Shown here: positions 48,251-57,220 of the stretch, piece by piece | How the letters are laid out: the number at the start of each line of letters is the position of its first letter | Numbering within the stretch: the first letter of the stretch is position 1 | Assembly (NCBI RefSeq): GCF_030440575.1 | Contig: NZ_CP047189.1 | Location: forward strand, 1,922,001-1,986,000 | Direction of reading: 5' to 3' | Length of the DNA stretch: 64,000 bases | Source of the DNA: Corynebacterium ciconiae DSM 44920 | Lineage (GTDB): Bacteria > Actinomycetota > Actinomycetes > Mycobacteriales > Mycobacteriaceae | Notes under the pieces: generated by a model | What the model was told of the DNA's origin: nothing | What the model saw: the letters and a program-made list of their open reading frames with translations, nothing else | Database searches by the model: none | Made by a program: the position numbers and the translations under genes

Positions 48251-51200
48251 TTAGTTTTGGTAGTTCTCCTGGTAGTCACGCACCGCGCGGTCCAATTCGT
48301 CGAGGGCACGGCCATACTCCTCGTTGGAGCCATTGCGGGCATTCTGCAGCTTCTCGAGGGCGCGGTTAATGCGATCAATAGCTTCGCCCTGATCGCCGCT
48401 GCCGCTGGCCGGTCCGCTCGGGGTGTCCGAGTCTTCCTTCTTCTCCTCGGCGGATGCTTCCTCGTCCTTCTTCTCGCCTTCCTGCTTGGCATCATCCTTG
48501 GGCTCGTCCTTGCCGCCATCGACGCCTTCGGCCTCGTCCAAATCTGCGGCTTCCTTGGGGTCGATGCCCACTTGGTCGAGAGCTTCGGCGATGGTCGGCG
48601 CATAGCCCACCTTGCCGTTGTAGGAAATGAGCACGCGCAGCAGCTTCGGGAAGGCGGATGCCTGGTCCTTTCGCTGGGTGTACACCGGTTCCACGTACAG
48701 GATTTCGCCGCCGCCGACGGGCAGGGTGAGCAGATTGCCGTCAATCACCTTGTTGGTGCGCTCCCACAAGGAGCGGTCGCGGGCGATTTGGTCGGAGGAG
48801 ATCATGGTGTCCTGTGCCTGACGCGGACCCTGGGTTTGGGTATTGGTCGGGAGCACGCGCACCGTGATGTGGCCGTAGTTGTCCGGATCGGAGGACACCG
48901 CCATGTGTGCGGACAAGAATTCTCGCTTCAGTCCGCGGAACGGGGTGATCATCTGGAAGCTGGGCTCACCGGTCTTAGGATCGGCGGCCACCACGTAATA
49001 AGGCGGCTGCGCCAACTGGCGCCCCTCGTTACCGCCGGACTGATCACCGGAGCGGGTTTCCGTCGCGGTCGGATCGGTGGGCACGGACCAGAAGGCATCG
49101 TTGTTGAAGAACACGCCAGGGTCATCCACGTGATAGCGGGTCATCAGCTCTCGCTGCACCTTGAAGAGGTCCTCGGGGAAGCGCAGGTGCTCCATGATCT
49201 CTGGGGAGATCTCGGACTTCGGCTTCACCGTATCGGGGAAGATATCGCTCCACGCCTTGAGCACCGGATCCTTCTCGTCGAAGGCGTAGAGCTCAACATC
49301 ACCGTCGTAGGCATCCACCACCGCTTTGACGGAGTTACGGATGTAGCTGACCTGTTCATTGAACAAGGCTTGGTTGGTGCCTTCAGGGTTGCGGGCATCC
49401 TCAGTGGCGTTCGATAGCGAGGTGCGCTCGGCGTAGGGCAGGTTGGCCAGAGTGGTGTAGCCGTCCACGATCCACTTGATGCGACCATCCACCACTGCGG
49501 GGTAGGTCTTGGAGTCGGTGGTCAGCCACGGCGCCACCTTCTTCACGCGCTCTCGCGGGTCGCGGTTAAAAATGATCTTGGAGTCGCTTCCCACGCGATC
49601 GGACAGCAGCAGGTTCAGCTCCTGGTAGCGCAGGGCGAAGGCGGCACGGTTGAACATGTTGCCCACGTCCACACCACCGGTGCCGTCATAGGTAAAGCGA
49701 TCGGTATCGGTGTCATACTCCACCGGCCCCGCCCCAGTATCGCCAACAATGGAGTAATCCACGTTCGCGGGCACCGCACTAATCACCGGACCGTAGTAGG
49801 TGCGCGGCTGGTCCACTTCGATGCCCAGCTTCTTTACTTCCTCATCGTTGCGGTTCTGCTTAAGAGATTGCAGGTCCGACACGTTGTAGACGGGGTAGCC
49901 ACCACGGGTGGACCCCACATCCCGAGCCACCTCGTCCACTTGGTTGGCGGGGGCGGCGATGAAGCCATTGCCGTGGGTGTACACGGTGTGGCGGTTGATC
50001 CAGTCGCGCTGGTTATCACTCAACGCGTTGGGATCCATTTCGCGGGCGGTCACCACATAGTCACGCAGCTCCCCATCGGTGGTGTAGCGGTCGATGGCGA
50101 GGGTGTCGGGAAAGCCGTAGAAATTGCGCAGCTGTTGCTGCTGAGTGAAGGTTGCGGCCAATACCTCGGGATCAAGTAGGCGGATATTGGACAGGGTGGC
50201 GCGATCATTAGCCACCTCTTCATCGGTTGCGCCTTCTGCACCCCAGTTGTCCATGTAGGTGACGTTGTCGTCGGTGAGGTTATAGGCGTAGCGCGTGGAA
50301 TTGATGTTGCGCTCGATATATTCGCGTTCCTTTTCCGCGCGGTTCGGCTTCACCGAGAATTGCTCAATAATGAGCGGATAAGCAGTTCCGATGACCACAG
50401 CGGACAGCACCATCAGGCCAGTCGCCAGCGCGGGGATGCGCAAATCCTTCAGCACAACAGCCGAGAAAAACGCAATAGCCACCACAATGCCGATGACCAT
50501 CAATAGGATCTTGGCGGGAAGGATGGCGTTGATGTCGGTGTAGCCGCCACCGGTGAAGGTTTCGTGCTTATTAAAGAGGAGTGAATAGCGTTCGAGGTAG
50601 TAGCTCGCTACCTTCACCAGCATCCACAGCCCGGCGGTCACGGTCAGCTGTACCCGAGCGGCCTTGGAGATAGACCCGCGCACCCCAGCGGCGCGGTTGC
50701 CTACGCGAATACCACCGAGCAGGTAGTGGCCGATTAGTCCGATGAAGAAGGCAACAACCAGAAATACCGACGCATAGGACACGATGAGCTGCAGCATTGG
50801 CAGCACAAAGGCGTAGAAGCCGAGGTCGTGGCCGAATTGCGGATCCGTTTCACCGAAGCTTTCGCGGGAGAAGAACATCAGCACGGTGCGCCATTCACGC
50901 TGGACTGCGAAACCGCTGAACAGCCCGAGCAGAACCGGCAGCCCGATCAGTACGCCCCGCAGCGAGGACTCCACTGCCTTGCGGTACTGGTGAATGGGGT
51001 TGTTCGGGTCGAGAGCTTCGAGGGAATCTGGACGGTTTTTATAGGTGACATATCCGGCGATAAACGCGATCAGACCAGCCACGAGAGCGCCCACAAAGAA
51101 CAGGACGATGCGGCTGAGTACTACTTTGCTGAAGACACCGGTGAAATCAACTTCTTTGAACCACAGCCAGTCGGTATAAAAGCCGACGACCATGGGGGCG

Positions 51201-51295
51201 ATCACCACAAGAGCGATAATGATGCCTAAGGTCCAGCTGAGGGCCTTCGGTGGGCGTTTAATGGGCGGGCCGGACGAGGGCCGCTTATTCGACAA
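48251..51295 (-). CDS. UPF0182 membrane protein
   Basis: A 1014-residue protein. About seven hydrophobic segments lie in the first 340 residues (first: WTLGIIIALVVIAPMVVGF), then a large outer domain of about 550 residues with repeated aromatic and Gly motifs (for example RYTTDGELRDYVVTAREMD and GNGFIAAPANQVD), and an acidic, Lys/Glu-rich tail with ASAEEKKEDSD. This is the actinobacterial UPF0182 family (Rv3193c-like), with no known function. Start: TTG 51295 behind AAGGAGA. It is the gene after PPA1309 in reverse and ends in a strong terminator. Confidence 0.93.
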   Translation of the reverse strand: MSNKRPSSGPPIKRPPKALSWTLGIIIALVVIAPMVVGFYTDWLWFKEVDFTGVFSKVVLSRIVLFFVGALVAGLIAFIAGYVTYKNRPDSLEALDPNNPIHQYRKAVESSLRGVLIGLPVLLGLFSGFAVQREWRTVLMFFSRESFGETDPQFGHDLGFYAFVLPMLQLIVSYASVFLVVAFFIGLIGHYLLGGIRVGNRAAGVRGSISKAARVQLTVTAGLWMLVKVASYYLERYSLLFNKHETFTGGGYTDINAILPAKILLMVIGIVVAIAFFSAVVLKDLRIPALATGLMVLSAVVIGTAYPLIIEQFSVKPNRAEKEREYIERNINSTRYAYNLTDDNVTYMDNWGAEGATDEEVANDRATLSNIRLLDPEVLAATFTQQQQLRNFYGFPDTLAIDRYTTDGELRDYVVTAREMDPNALSDNQRDWINRHTVYTHGNGFIAAPANQVDEVARDVGSTRGGYPVYNVSDLQSLKQNRNDEEVKKLGIEVDQPRTYYGPVISAVPANVDYSIVGDTGAGPVEYDTDTDRFTYDGTGGVDVGNMFNRAAFALRYQELNLLLSDRVGSDSKIIFNRDPRERVKKVAPWLTTDSKTYPAVVDGRIKWIVDGYTTLANLPYAERTSLSNATEDARNPEGTNQALFNEQVSYIRNSVKAVVDAYDGDVELYAFDEKDPVLKAWSDIFPDTVKPKSEISPEIMEHLRFPEDLFKVQRELMTRYHVDDPGVFFNNDAFWSVPTDPTATETRSGDQSGGNEGRQLAQPPYYVVAADPKTGEPSFQMITPFRGLKREFLSAHMAVSSDPDNYGHITVRVLPTNTQTQGPRQAQDTMISSDQIARDRSLWERTNKVIDGNLLTLPVGGGEILYVEPVYTQRKDQASAFPKLLRVLISYNGKVGYAPTIAEALDQVGIDPKEAADLDEAEGVDGGKDEPKDDAKQEGEKKDEEASAEEKKEDSDTPSGPASGSGDQGEAIDRINRALEKLQNARNGSNEEYGRALDELDRAVRDYQENYQN

Positions 51296-51552
51296 CGCTA
51301 TTCTCCTTGATGCACATTGTTAGGTTAAGTCACGCTCAATCAGCCACGGTTGCCGTACCGTTGAGGCATAAGGCGATACCGTGCGAGCGCGATCGACGCC
51401 AGCTAGCTAGTGCGGTGCGTGTGACAGTGCGCGTGGACCCCCTCATGCTGATCGAGGACGCCCGGCAGCCACACCTAGCTCCGGCACATCTCACACTCAT
51501 ATCTACCAAAACTGAATAGACAGTTCACCACATTACGTAATCCAAGGAAACC

Positions 51553-52086
51553 ATGGGCAATCACGAAGAATCCGCAGCAACGTATCTTCTGCCGCAGGCC
51601 CTTAACAAGGCCATGCTGGAGGCAGTCGAGTTCATTCACGCCGAGGGGTGGGATGCATCCCCCACCCTGTTCGCACTGGTTCCTCGCGAGCGGCTTATCG
51701 ACGCTCTCCCGGAGGATATCGATGACTCACCCTTCGTTCTCGTGGTGCAAGACAACCTGCCCGGCCACATCGTGGCAGGTTCAGAGGAATTAGGCGATTA
51801 CATCGCCCGCATTGTCTGGCCCGAAGGCGTCGAAGGCGCCGTGCTGGCCCAAGAAATCATGTTCAAAGATAGCGAGGATCAAGCGGATGCGGATGCTCGC
51901 CCAGCACGGTTGTTTTCCGGCGTGGTACGCGGCGGCAGCGATCTGACTCTCCTGCAGCTTCGCCCCACCGAGGAGGAACTCGAAGCCAAGGGGGCCTTCG
52001 CGGAGGACGATATTGAGCTTCGCGGCGGCACTGGGGTGGCCCCTGGGGTCATTGCCGCCTTGCGCTATTCCTTTGAGGAAGAGTGA
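51553..52086 (+). CDS. PPA1309-family protein
   Basis: A 177-residue acidic soluble protein: LNKAMLEAVEFIHAEGWDASPTLFALV at the start, PGHIVAGSEELGDYIARIVWPEGVEGAVLAQEI in the middle, and RLFSGVVRGGSDLTLLQLRP near the end. This is a conserved actinobacterial family of unknown function. Start: ATG 51553 behind AAGGAAA. Divergent from UPF0182. Confidence 0.9.
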   Translation: MGNHEESAATYLLPQALNKAMLEAVEFIHAEGWDASPTLFALVPRERLIDALPEDIDDSPFVLVVQDNLPGHIVAGSEELGDYIARIVWPEGVEGAVLAQEIMFKDSEDQADADARPARLFSGVVRGGSDLTLLQLRPTEEELEAKGAFAEDDIELRGGTGVAPGVIAALRYSFEEE

Positions 52087-52244
52087 TCACACAATCCCTA
52101 TCACCCGCACTGCTGGGTGAACTAGCATGGATGATGCGCTGTGCCCACTGGATTCCTGCGGCGTGAGCCTCAAGAAGTCAGGCTTGTGGGAGATGGTGGC
52201 GTGCGCATCGGCCTTGCATCCACACGGAGGAAAATAGCACTGTC

Positions 52245-52922
52245 ATGAAAGATTTTCGGTTGTTGCCTGTAGCGGCGCTCGCCGTGGCCGCTGTCGTCAC
52301 AGTGGCGGGATGCTCTGATTCAGCGGATGCCCCGGATTCTCAGGACTCCTCATCCACCTCCTCTACGTCCTCCCAGTCCACGGAGCCCTCCTCCTCTGAG
52401 GCGGAAGAGAGCAGCGAGACGGCGTCGACAAGCGCCGCGGATAGCGCCGATGCCTCGGATTTCAAGGACGCCTCTATCGCCGAGGCCTATGACATCTATG
52501 GTGATTTGGCGCCGCGCGAGCTGTTTGAGCAATTAAATGATTGCCAACCCAATGGCCTGCCAAACTCGAAGACGTGCACCGGCCCTAAGGTGGGCACTTT
52601 TCAGTTCATGAGTTCGAAGACCAAGGCTGTATCTGTGATGCAGGCGCTGACTGAGTTTTCGAATTCGCAGGTAGTGGAAAAGTCCGAGGACCGGGTGGTG
52701 GGCTGGTCCATTATGGGCACGACGGCGATTGTGACTGTGGTCAATAAAGACAAGGGTTTATTGCTGCAGCAGATGGTATCGACCGATGATGTGGATCCGG
52801 AAGAGCGCATCTATGAGTTAGGGCTCGCCCAGCAGCCCGAGCAGTCGCAGGCGGAAACTTCCGAAACTAATAAGGACAACTCCGAAGATAAAGACACAAA
52901 AGACAACGGGGACGAAAAGTAG
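52245..52922 (+). CDS. Lipoprotein of unknown function
   Basis: A 225-residue lipoprotein: the signal ends in VAGC (lipobox), followed by a Ser/Thr/Glu linker to residue 70, a folded region of about 110 residues (IYGDLAPRELFEQLNDCQPN, with a possible disulfide to SKTCTG) and a charged Glu/Lys/Asp tail. It does not match a family I recognise. Start: ATG 52245. It is located between PPA1309 and the convergent protease gene. Confidence 0.75.
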   Translation: MKDFRLLPVAALAVAAVVTVAGCSDSADAPDSQDSSSTSSTSSQSTEPSSSEAEESSETASTSAADSADASDFKDASIAEAYDIYGDLAPRELFEQLNDCQPNGLPNSKTCTGPKVGTFQFMSSKTKAVSVMQALTEFSNSQVVEKSEDRVVGWSIMGTTAIVTVVNKDKGLLLQQMVSTDDVDPEERIYELGLAQQPEQSQAETSETNKDNSEDKDTKDNGDEK

Positions 52923-52968
52923 CTCACCTAGAGCCACAGCGCGCTAGGAGAGTAATGCAACAGGGCGA

Positions 52969-54039
52969 TTATCCGCAGGTAGGGTAATCGCCGCCGGTGT
53001 GATAGGCCTCCAAGGCCGAAATGGCGCCAGCGAGGTCTGTGACCTTAATAATCTCCATGTCGCCGTGATCGCCCTTGAGCGCTTCAGCGCAGTTGGCTTC
53101 GGGGGCGAGGAATACCTCGGCGCCGGCGTCACGGTGGGCGGCGGTGACCTTGTGTTGAATTCCGCCGATGGGCCCCACGCTGCCGTCGGCACTGATCGTG
53201 CCTGTACCGGCTACATTCAAAGAGGCGTTGATGTCCTCCTCGGAGAGCTTTTCCACCACCCCGAGAGTAAAGATCAGCCCGGCAGAGGGGCCTCCCACAT
53301 CCTCGAGGTGAAAATCCACATCCACGTTGTCGCCTGGAATCGCCCGCATCACAATGCCCAGCAGTGGCTCGCCCTCGCGCCGAGAATTCTCGCCTAGGGT
53401 GATGTTTTTCTCCTGTTGCTCTCCCTGCTCGGAGCGCACAGTAACTGTCACTTCATCGCCCACCTTGTGAGATTGCACGATCTCGCGGGCCTGCTCGGGC
53501 GTGGCCACCTTCGTGCCGTCAATGGCACGCACCACCTCACCCGGGTGTATCTGCCCATCTGCGGCGGAATCTGCTGACACCGACACCACCTCAACCTCAG
53601 TGGGGTGCTTGAGATAGTTCATAGCGGCCACTACCGCCGCGGACTCGGAGTCCACGAAGGCCTGCCGGTTGATCTCTTGGATCTCTTCTTCCGTCTTATC
53701 CTGAGGGAAGACGGCATCGATAGGCACGATGGTGTCATCAGTAAACAGCCACCGCCCCATCGTTTGCGCAAGCGACATGTTGTGGCGCACGACCACCGTG
53801 GTCATGTCTAGGCTGCCGGTGGTCTCATGGGTGGGGGTTCCCGTAATCTCCACCACGGGTTTCCCCGCGAACTCGGAGAGCACATCGTAGGTGGGACCAG
53901 GCCCCTCGGCAGCGTAGGGCACGGTGAGTGGGATGTCGGTGCCGGGAACGTGATCGAGGCTGGCGAGCACGGCGAGCGCCACCACGGGGATGGCGCCGTA
54001 GGTTAAGGTGCGCTTTCGAGGGTTCACGTCAGACCACAT
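52969..54039 (-). CDS. YlbL-like PDZ/Lon-type serine protease
   Basis: A 356-residue membrane-anchored protease. One N-terminal helix (LTYGAIPVVALAVLASL) anchors it, a PDZ domain lies near residues 130-220 (PGEVVRAIDGTKV), and a Lon-type domain follows with catalytic Ser in DVGGPSAGLIFTL near 256 and catalytic Lys in IGGIQHKVTAA near 303. This matches Rv3194c/YlbL. Possibly a quality-control protease outside the membrane. Start: ATG 54039 behind GAGGAAGG; GTG 54051 is too early. Divergent from the DUF2342 gene. Confidence 0.92.
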   Translation of the reverse strand: MWSDVNPRKRTLTYGAIPVVALAVLASLDHVPGTDIPLTVPYAAEGPGPTYDVLSEFAGKPVVEITGTPTHETTGSLDMTTVVVRHNMSLAQTMGRWLFTDDTIVPIDAVFPQDKTEEEIQEINRQAFVDSESAAVVAAMNYLKHPTEVEVVSVSADSAADGQIHPGEVVRAIDGTKVATPEQAREIVQSHKVGDEVTVTVRSEQGEQQEKNITLGENSRREGEPLLGIVMRAIPGDNVDVDFHLEDVGGPSAGLIFTLGVVEKLSEEDINASLNVAGTGTISADGSVGPIGGIQHKVTAAHRDAGAEVFLAPEANCAEALKGDHGDMEIIKVTDLAGAISALEAYHTGGDYPTCG

Positions 54040-54162
54040 TACCTTCCTCACCCGCGCATCGATTCACCCCTACCGCGGCTGACGGGCGACGCGGCGGGTG
54101 TTCGCTCTCAGCGTGGCTGTGGTGCTAGCAAGCGCTCGTTTGGGCGCGGTAGATTTGGATCC

Positions 54163-55620
54163 ATGAGCCGTAACGGATTTGGATTTTCCTTTGGTAATGA
54201 TGACGATGACGATGACCGCCGTCGGGATGACCAATCGCCCTTTGGCATGTTCTTTTCCGGAGGCTCGGGGGGTGACCCTAAGTTTGTATCCGGTGGTTTA
54301 GGAGACATGCTCAACCAGTTTGGGCAGATGCTCAGCGATATGGGCTCGAGCATGAATGACCCCAACTCGGAGGGGCCGGTGAATTACAACCTCGCCGAGC
54401 GTATCGCCCGCCAAGCCGCTGGGTCGCCGGATTCGGTGCGTGCCAACGATGCGGAGGCAGTGCGTGAATCGGTGCGTTTAGCGGAGCTGTGGCTGGACGA
54501 CGCCACCCACCTACCCACCTCGGAAGCAACGGTCCAGGCGTGGAACGCCCACGATTGGCTGCAACACACGCTGCCGATGTGGAAGCGTTTTGTTACCCCT
54601 GTGGCCGAGCAGATGAACGAGGCGCAATTCGATAACGTGCCGGAGGAAGCAAAGGAAATGATCGCGCCGATGCGCGGCATGCTTTCCCGTATGTCCTCGA
54701 TGAATTTCGGCATGCAGCTTGGCAACGCGCTGGGCGAGCTGGCCACCCAGGCCCTGACGGGATCGGACTTTGGTCTGCCCGTGGCTCCGCGCGATACCAC
54801 CGCCGTGCTGCCGCATAATCTGCACGCCATGTCCAAAGACCTGGGGGTGCCCGCCCAGGAGGCATTGGTGTATCTCTGTGCCCGCGAGGCCGCGCGCCAG
54901 CGCTTGTTTAAGCACGTGCCTTGGTTGGTGGAGCGGCTCGTCTCCTCCGTGGAGGAGTACGCTGCCGGGCTGGTGATCGACACCTCCAATGTGGAGGAAG
55001 CGATGCGGGAGATCCAGACCGAGGCCCAAGATCCCGAGGGTATTCAGGAGGCCATGGCCCGGCTGCAGGGCATGGACCTCTCCCCCACCGTCACCTCCCG
55101 CAACGCCGGCGCGGTGAGCCGTTTGGAAACGATGCTGGCTCTCGTGGAAGGCTGGGTGGAGCTGGTCGTGACCGAGGCTATGGGCGATCGGGTGCCGTCT
55201 ACCGCGGCGATGAACGAAGCTTGGCGCCGCCGCCGTGCCACCGGCGGCTCGGCCGAGAAGGCCTTTGCCAAGGTGGTAGGCATCGAGTTCGCCGCCCCCA
55301 AGGTGGCCGAAGCTCAAGAGCTGTGGCGGCGGGTCGAAACCGCGGTGGGTATTGAGCGCCGCGACGCCGTGTGGGATCACCCCGATTTCCTGCCTGTTGC
55401 CGAGGATCTAGATAACTCCGCCGAGTTCATCGACGGGCTGCTGGGCTCGGAGGATGCCGGCGATTTCGATCCCATCGCTGAGATCGCCAAGCTTGAAGAA
55501 GAACTTGCGCGCGAGGCCGAGCAGGACACTGGTGAGGCCGACTCAAAGGGCACCGACTCTACGGACAGCGACCCTAGGGACACCGAGTCCGGCGACAGCG
55601 ACGCCGATACCGACTCCTAG
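54163..55620 (+). CDS. DUF2342 (zinc metalloprotease-like) protein
   Basis: A 485-residue protein, Rv3195-like. After a flexible acidic N-terminus (DDDDDDRRRDDQ), the DUF2342 region runs from about residue 70 to 430: LNQFGQMLSDMGSS, LGNALGELATQALTGSDFGLP, and LVYLCAREAARQRLFKHVPWLVERL near 225. Databases often call the family a putative zinc metalloprotease. The CAREAARQ segment lacks an HExxH motif, so activity is doubtful. The C-terminus is a 45-residue acidic tail. Function unknown. Confidence 0.88.
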   Translation: MSRNGFGFSFGNDDDDDDRRRDDQSPFGMFFSGGSGGDPKFVSGGLGDMLNQFGQMLSDMGSSMNDPNSEGPVNYNLAERIARQAAGSPDSVRANDAEAVRESVRLAELWLDDATHLPTSEATVQAWNAHDWLQHTLPMWKRFVTPVAEQMNEAQFDNVPEEAKEMIAPMRGMLSRMSSMNFGMQLGNALGELATQALTGSDFGLPVAPRDTTAVLPHNLHAMSKDLGVPAQEALVYLCAREAARQRLFKHVPWLVERLVSSVEEYAAGLVIDTSNVEEAMREIQTEAQDPEGIQEAMARLQGMDLSPTVTSRNAGAVSRLETMLALVEGWVELVVTEAMGDRVPSTAAMNEAWRRRRATGGSAEKAFAKVVGIEFAAPKVAEAQELWRRVETAVGIERRDAVWDHPDFLPVAEDLDNSAEFIDGLLGSEDAGDFDPIAEIAKLEEELAREAEQDTGEADSKGTDSTDSDPRDTESGDSDADTDS

Positions 55621-55664
55621 TCGTCTACTGCGACCAGCGGATCCTGCTCCTAGCCGGCGCAGGA

Positions 55665-56192
55665 TCAGCTGGGCGCGCGCTGCTCCATGAAGCTGAGGGC
55701 TTCTAAAAAGCCCTCAGCTTTTTCTGTGTGCGGATAGCGCATCACCCATGCACGAAACTCTGGCCCGTGCCCACCGGGGACGAAGGTGTGCACCATTTCG
55801 TGCACTATCACCGCGTCCACCACATAGCTGGGCAAAGGCTTGAGCCTGTGGCTGAGGCGAATTGATCCCTCGGCCACGCTGGTAGATCCCCAGCGCCGAT
55901 GCTGGTTGCGCACCCAGCGGATAGAACTTATGCGGGCGCGCGACTCGAGATACTGGGCGTTGAGTTCCTCGGCGCGGCGTCGTAAAGCATCATCGTCGTG
56001 CAGCTGGCCGCGAGCGCGCTTCGCTTCGATGCGACGGACCAAAGAGGCCACCATCTTTTCTTCCTCGCGGGCGCTCATCCGCGCGGGAATGCGCACCACA
56101 TAGCCGTCGCCACGGGCCTCGATGGCGGCGGTTTTCTTGCGCTTTGCGGAACGAATCACCGTCACTGGGGGCTGCTTGTGAGTCACAAGCAC
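55665..56192 (-). CDS. YgjP-like M48-type metallopeptidase
   Basis: A 175-residue protein with the YgjP/DUF45 zinc-peptidase motif: VVDAVIVHEMVHTFVPGGHGPEF near residue 127 (HEMVH with the downstream His of HGPEF), and WGSTSVAEGSIRLSHRL before it. The N-terminus (VIRSAKRKKTAAIEARGDGYVVRIP) is the family beta region. No signal peptide. Role unknown. Start: GTG 56192. It converges with the DUF2342 gene, 44 nt between stops, and diverges from the ThiF-like gene. Confidence 0.88.
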   Translation of the reverse strand: MLVTHKQPPVTVIRSAKRKKTAAIEARGDGYVVRIPARMSAREEEKMVASLVRRIEAKRARGQLHDDDALRRRAEELNAQYLESRARISSIRWVRNQHRRWGSTSVAEGSIRLSHRLKPLPSYVVDAVIVHEMVHTFVPGGHGPEFRAWVMRYPHTEKAEGFLEALSFMEQRAPS

Positions 56193-56307
56193 GCCAGTGT
56201 AGTCCGCCTCCGCTGCGCGAGGGGTGTTCGTGTAGTAGAACTATCTCCAGACACGGCGGCGGCACGGGCCGCTGCCGATGCATCTTGGGGTTTGGGGGAA
56301 CGTCACT

Positions 56308-57201
56308 ATGCAACCACCGGCTGAGCATCATGCCACCGCTGCGGCGCGCGCATCGCTGCGCCTACGGGACGGGATTGCGGTATTCATCCGTCCTTGCGGC
56401 GCGCTGCAATTCGGGCAAAACCCGCACACCGCGGTAGTGATCGACGAGTTCACGCCGCTGATCGGCGTCGCCATCGCCCGCAGGTTCAGGCGGGTGCACA
56501 CGCCCACACCCCGCTCCCAGCTGGCCGCATGGTTGGAAGAAGCCGGCATGTCGGCCACTGCGGCGCGCTCGCTTATCGACGATCTCCTCGAGCACCACAT
56601 CCTTCAGGCCTGTCCAGACATCGGCCGCACCGCCAGCCTCATTGGGCGTTCCGAACTCGCCACGCAGGTGCAGGGCGTGCTCGAGGCCACTGGGGTGAGT
56701 GTGCACCGGCCGCAGCACCCGGATTTTGTGTATTCCTTCGTGCACGACATCGCCCAGCTTCCCACCCATCCGGTGCTCGTAATCGATGAAATCAGCCAGC
56801 ATCGGCTCCTCGCCCCGCTGCTCACCCGGCTGCTGGCTGAGCAGCAGCCGCTGATCCTGGCCGATGTGATCGATGGCCACTATTGCATTGGGCCGATCCG
56901 CCGAGGCAATCGCGGCCCCTGCCCGCTGTGCATGGAGCTTTACCGCAGCGACGCCGACCCAGCATGGTCCGACATTCTCGCCCAGCGCATCCCGCATAAG
57001 CTCGAACCCAACCCCATCACCACCACCGCCACCGCCGCGGTGATCGCCGCGCTCGTGCAGGCCGTCCACGAAGGCACCCAGCCGCAGCTGGTGGCTGCCG
57101 GCACCCGCTGGAGTATCACTCACACCTCGGTGCGGGAAGATCAGGTGGCGGCTCACCCCATCTGCCCCGTGTGCTTCGAGGTGAACTCGACTAGGCCCTA
57201 A
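56308..57201 (+). CDS. ThiF/E1-like zinc protein (cyclodehydratase-partner type)
   Basis: A 297-residue protein with two zinc-Cys pairs, GPCPLCMELY near residue 208 and HPICPVCFEV near 286, in a layout seen in ThiF-like partners of YcaO cyclodehydratases. The Ala/Leu-rich first part (LAAWLEEAGMSATAARSLIDDLLEHHIL) is a helical winged region, but no ATP-binding GxGxxG of active E1 enzymes is seen. No YcaO or precursor gene is nearby. The equivalent gene sits beside uvrD2 in M. tuberculosis (Rv3196 position). Start: ATG 56308. Confidence 0.7.
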   Translation: MQPPAEHHATAAARASLRLRDGIAVFIRPCGALQFGQNPHTAVVIDEFTPLIGVAIARRFRRVHTPTPRSQLAAWLEEAGMSATAARSLIDDLLEHHILQACPDIGRTASLIGRSELATQVQGVLEATGVSVHRPQHPDFVYSFVHDIAQLPTHPVLVIDEISQHRLLAPLLTRLLAEQQPLILADVIDGHYCIGPIRRGNRGPCPLCMELYRSDADPAWSDILAQRIPHKLEPNPITTTATAAVIAALVQAVHEGTQPQLVAAGTRWSITHTSVREDQVAAHPICPVCFEVNSTRP

Positions 57202-57220
57202 ACAGCCTGGGCGCCGGGGG

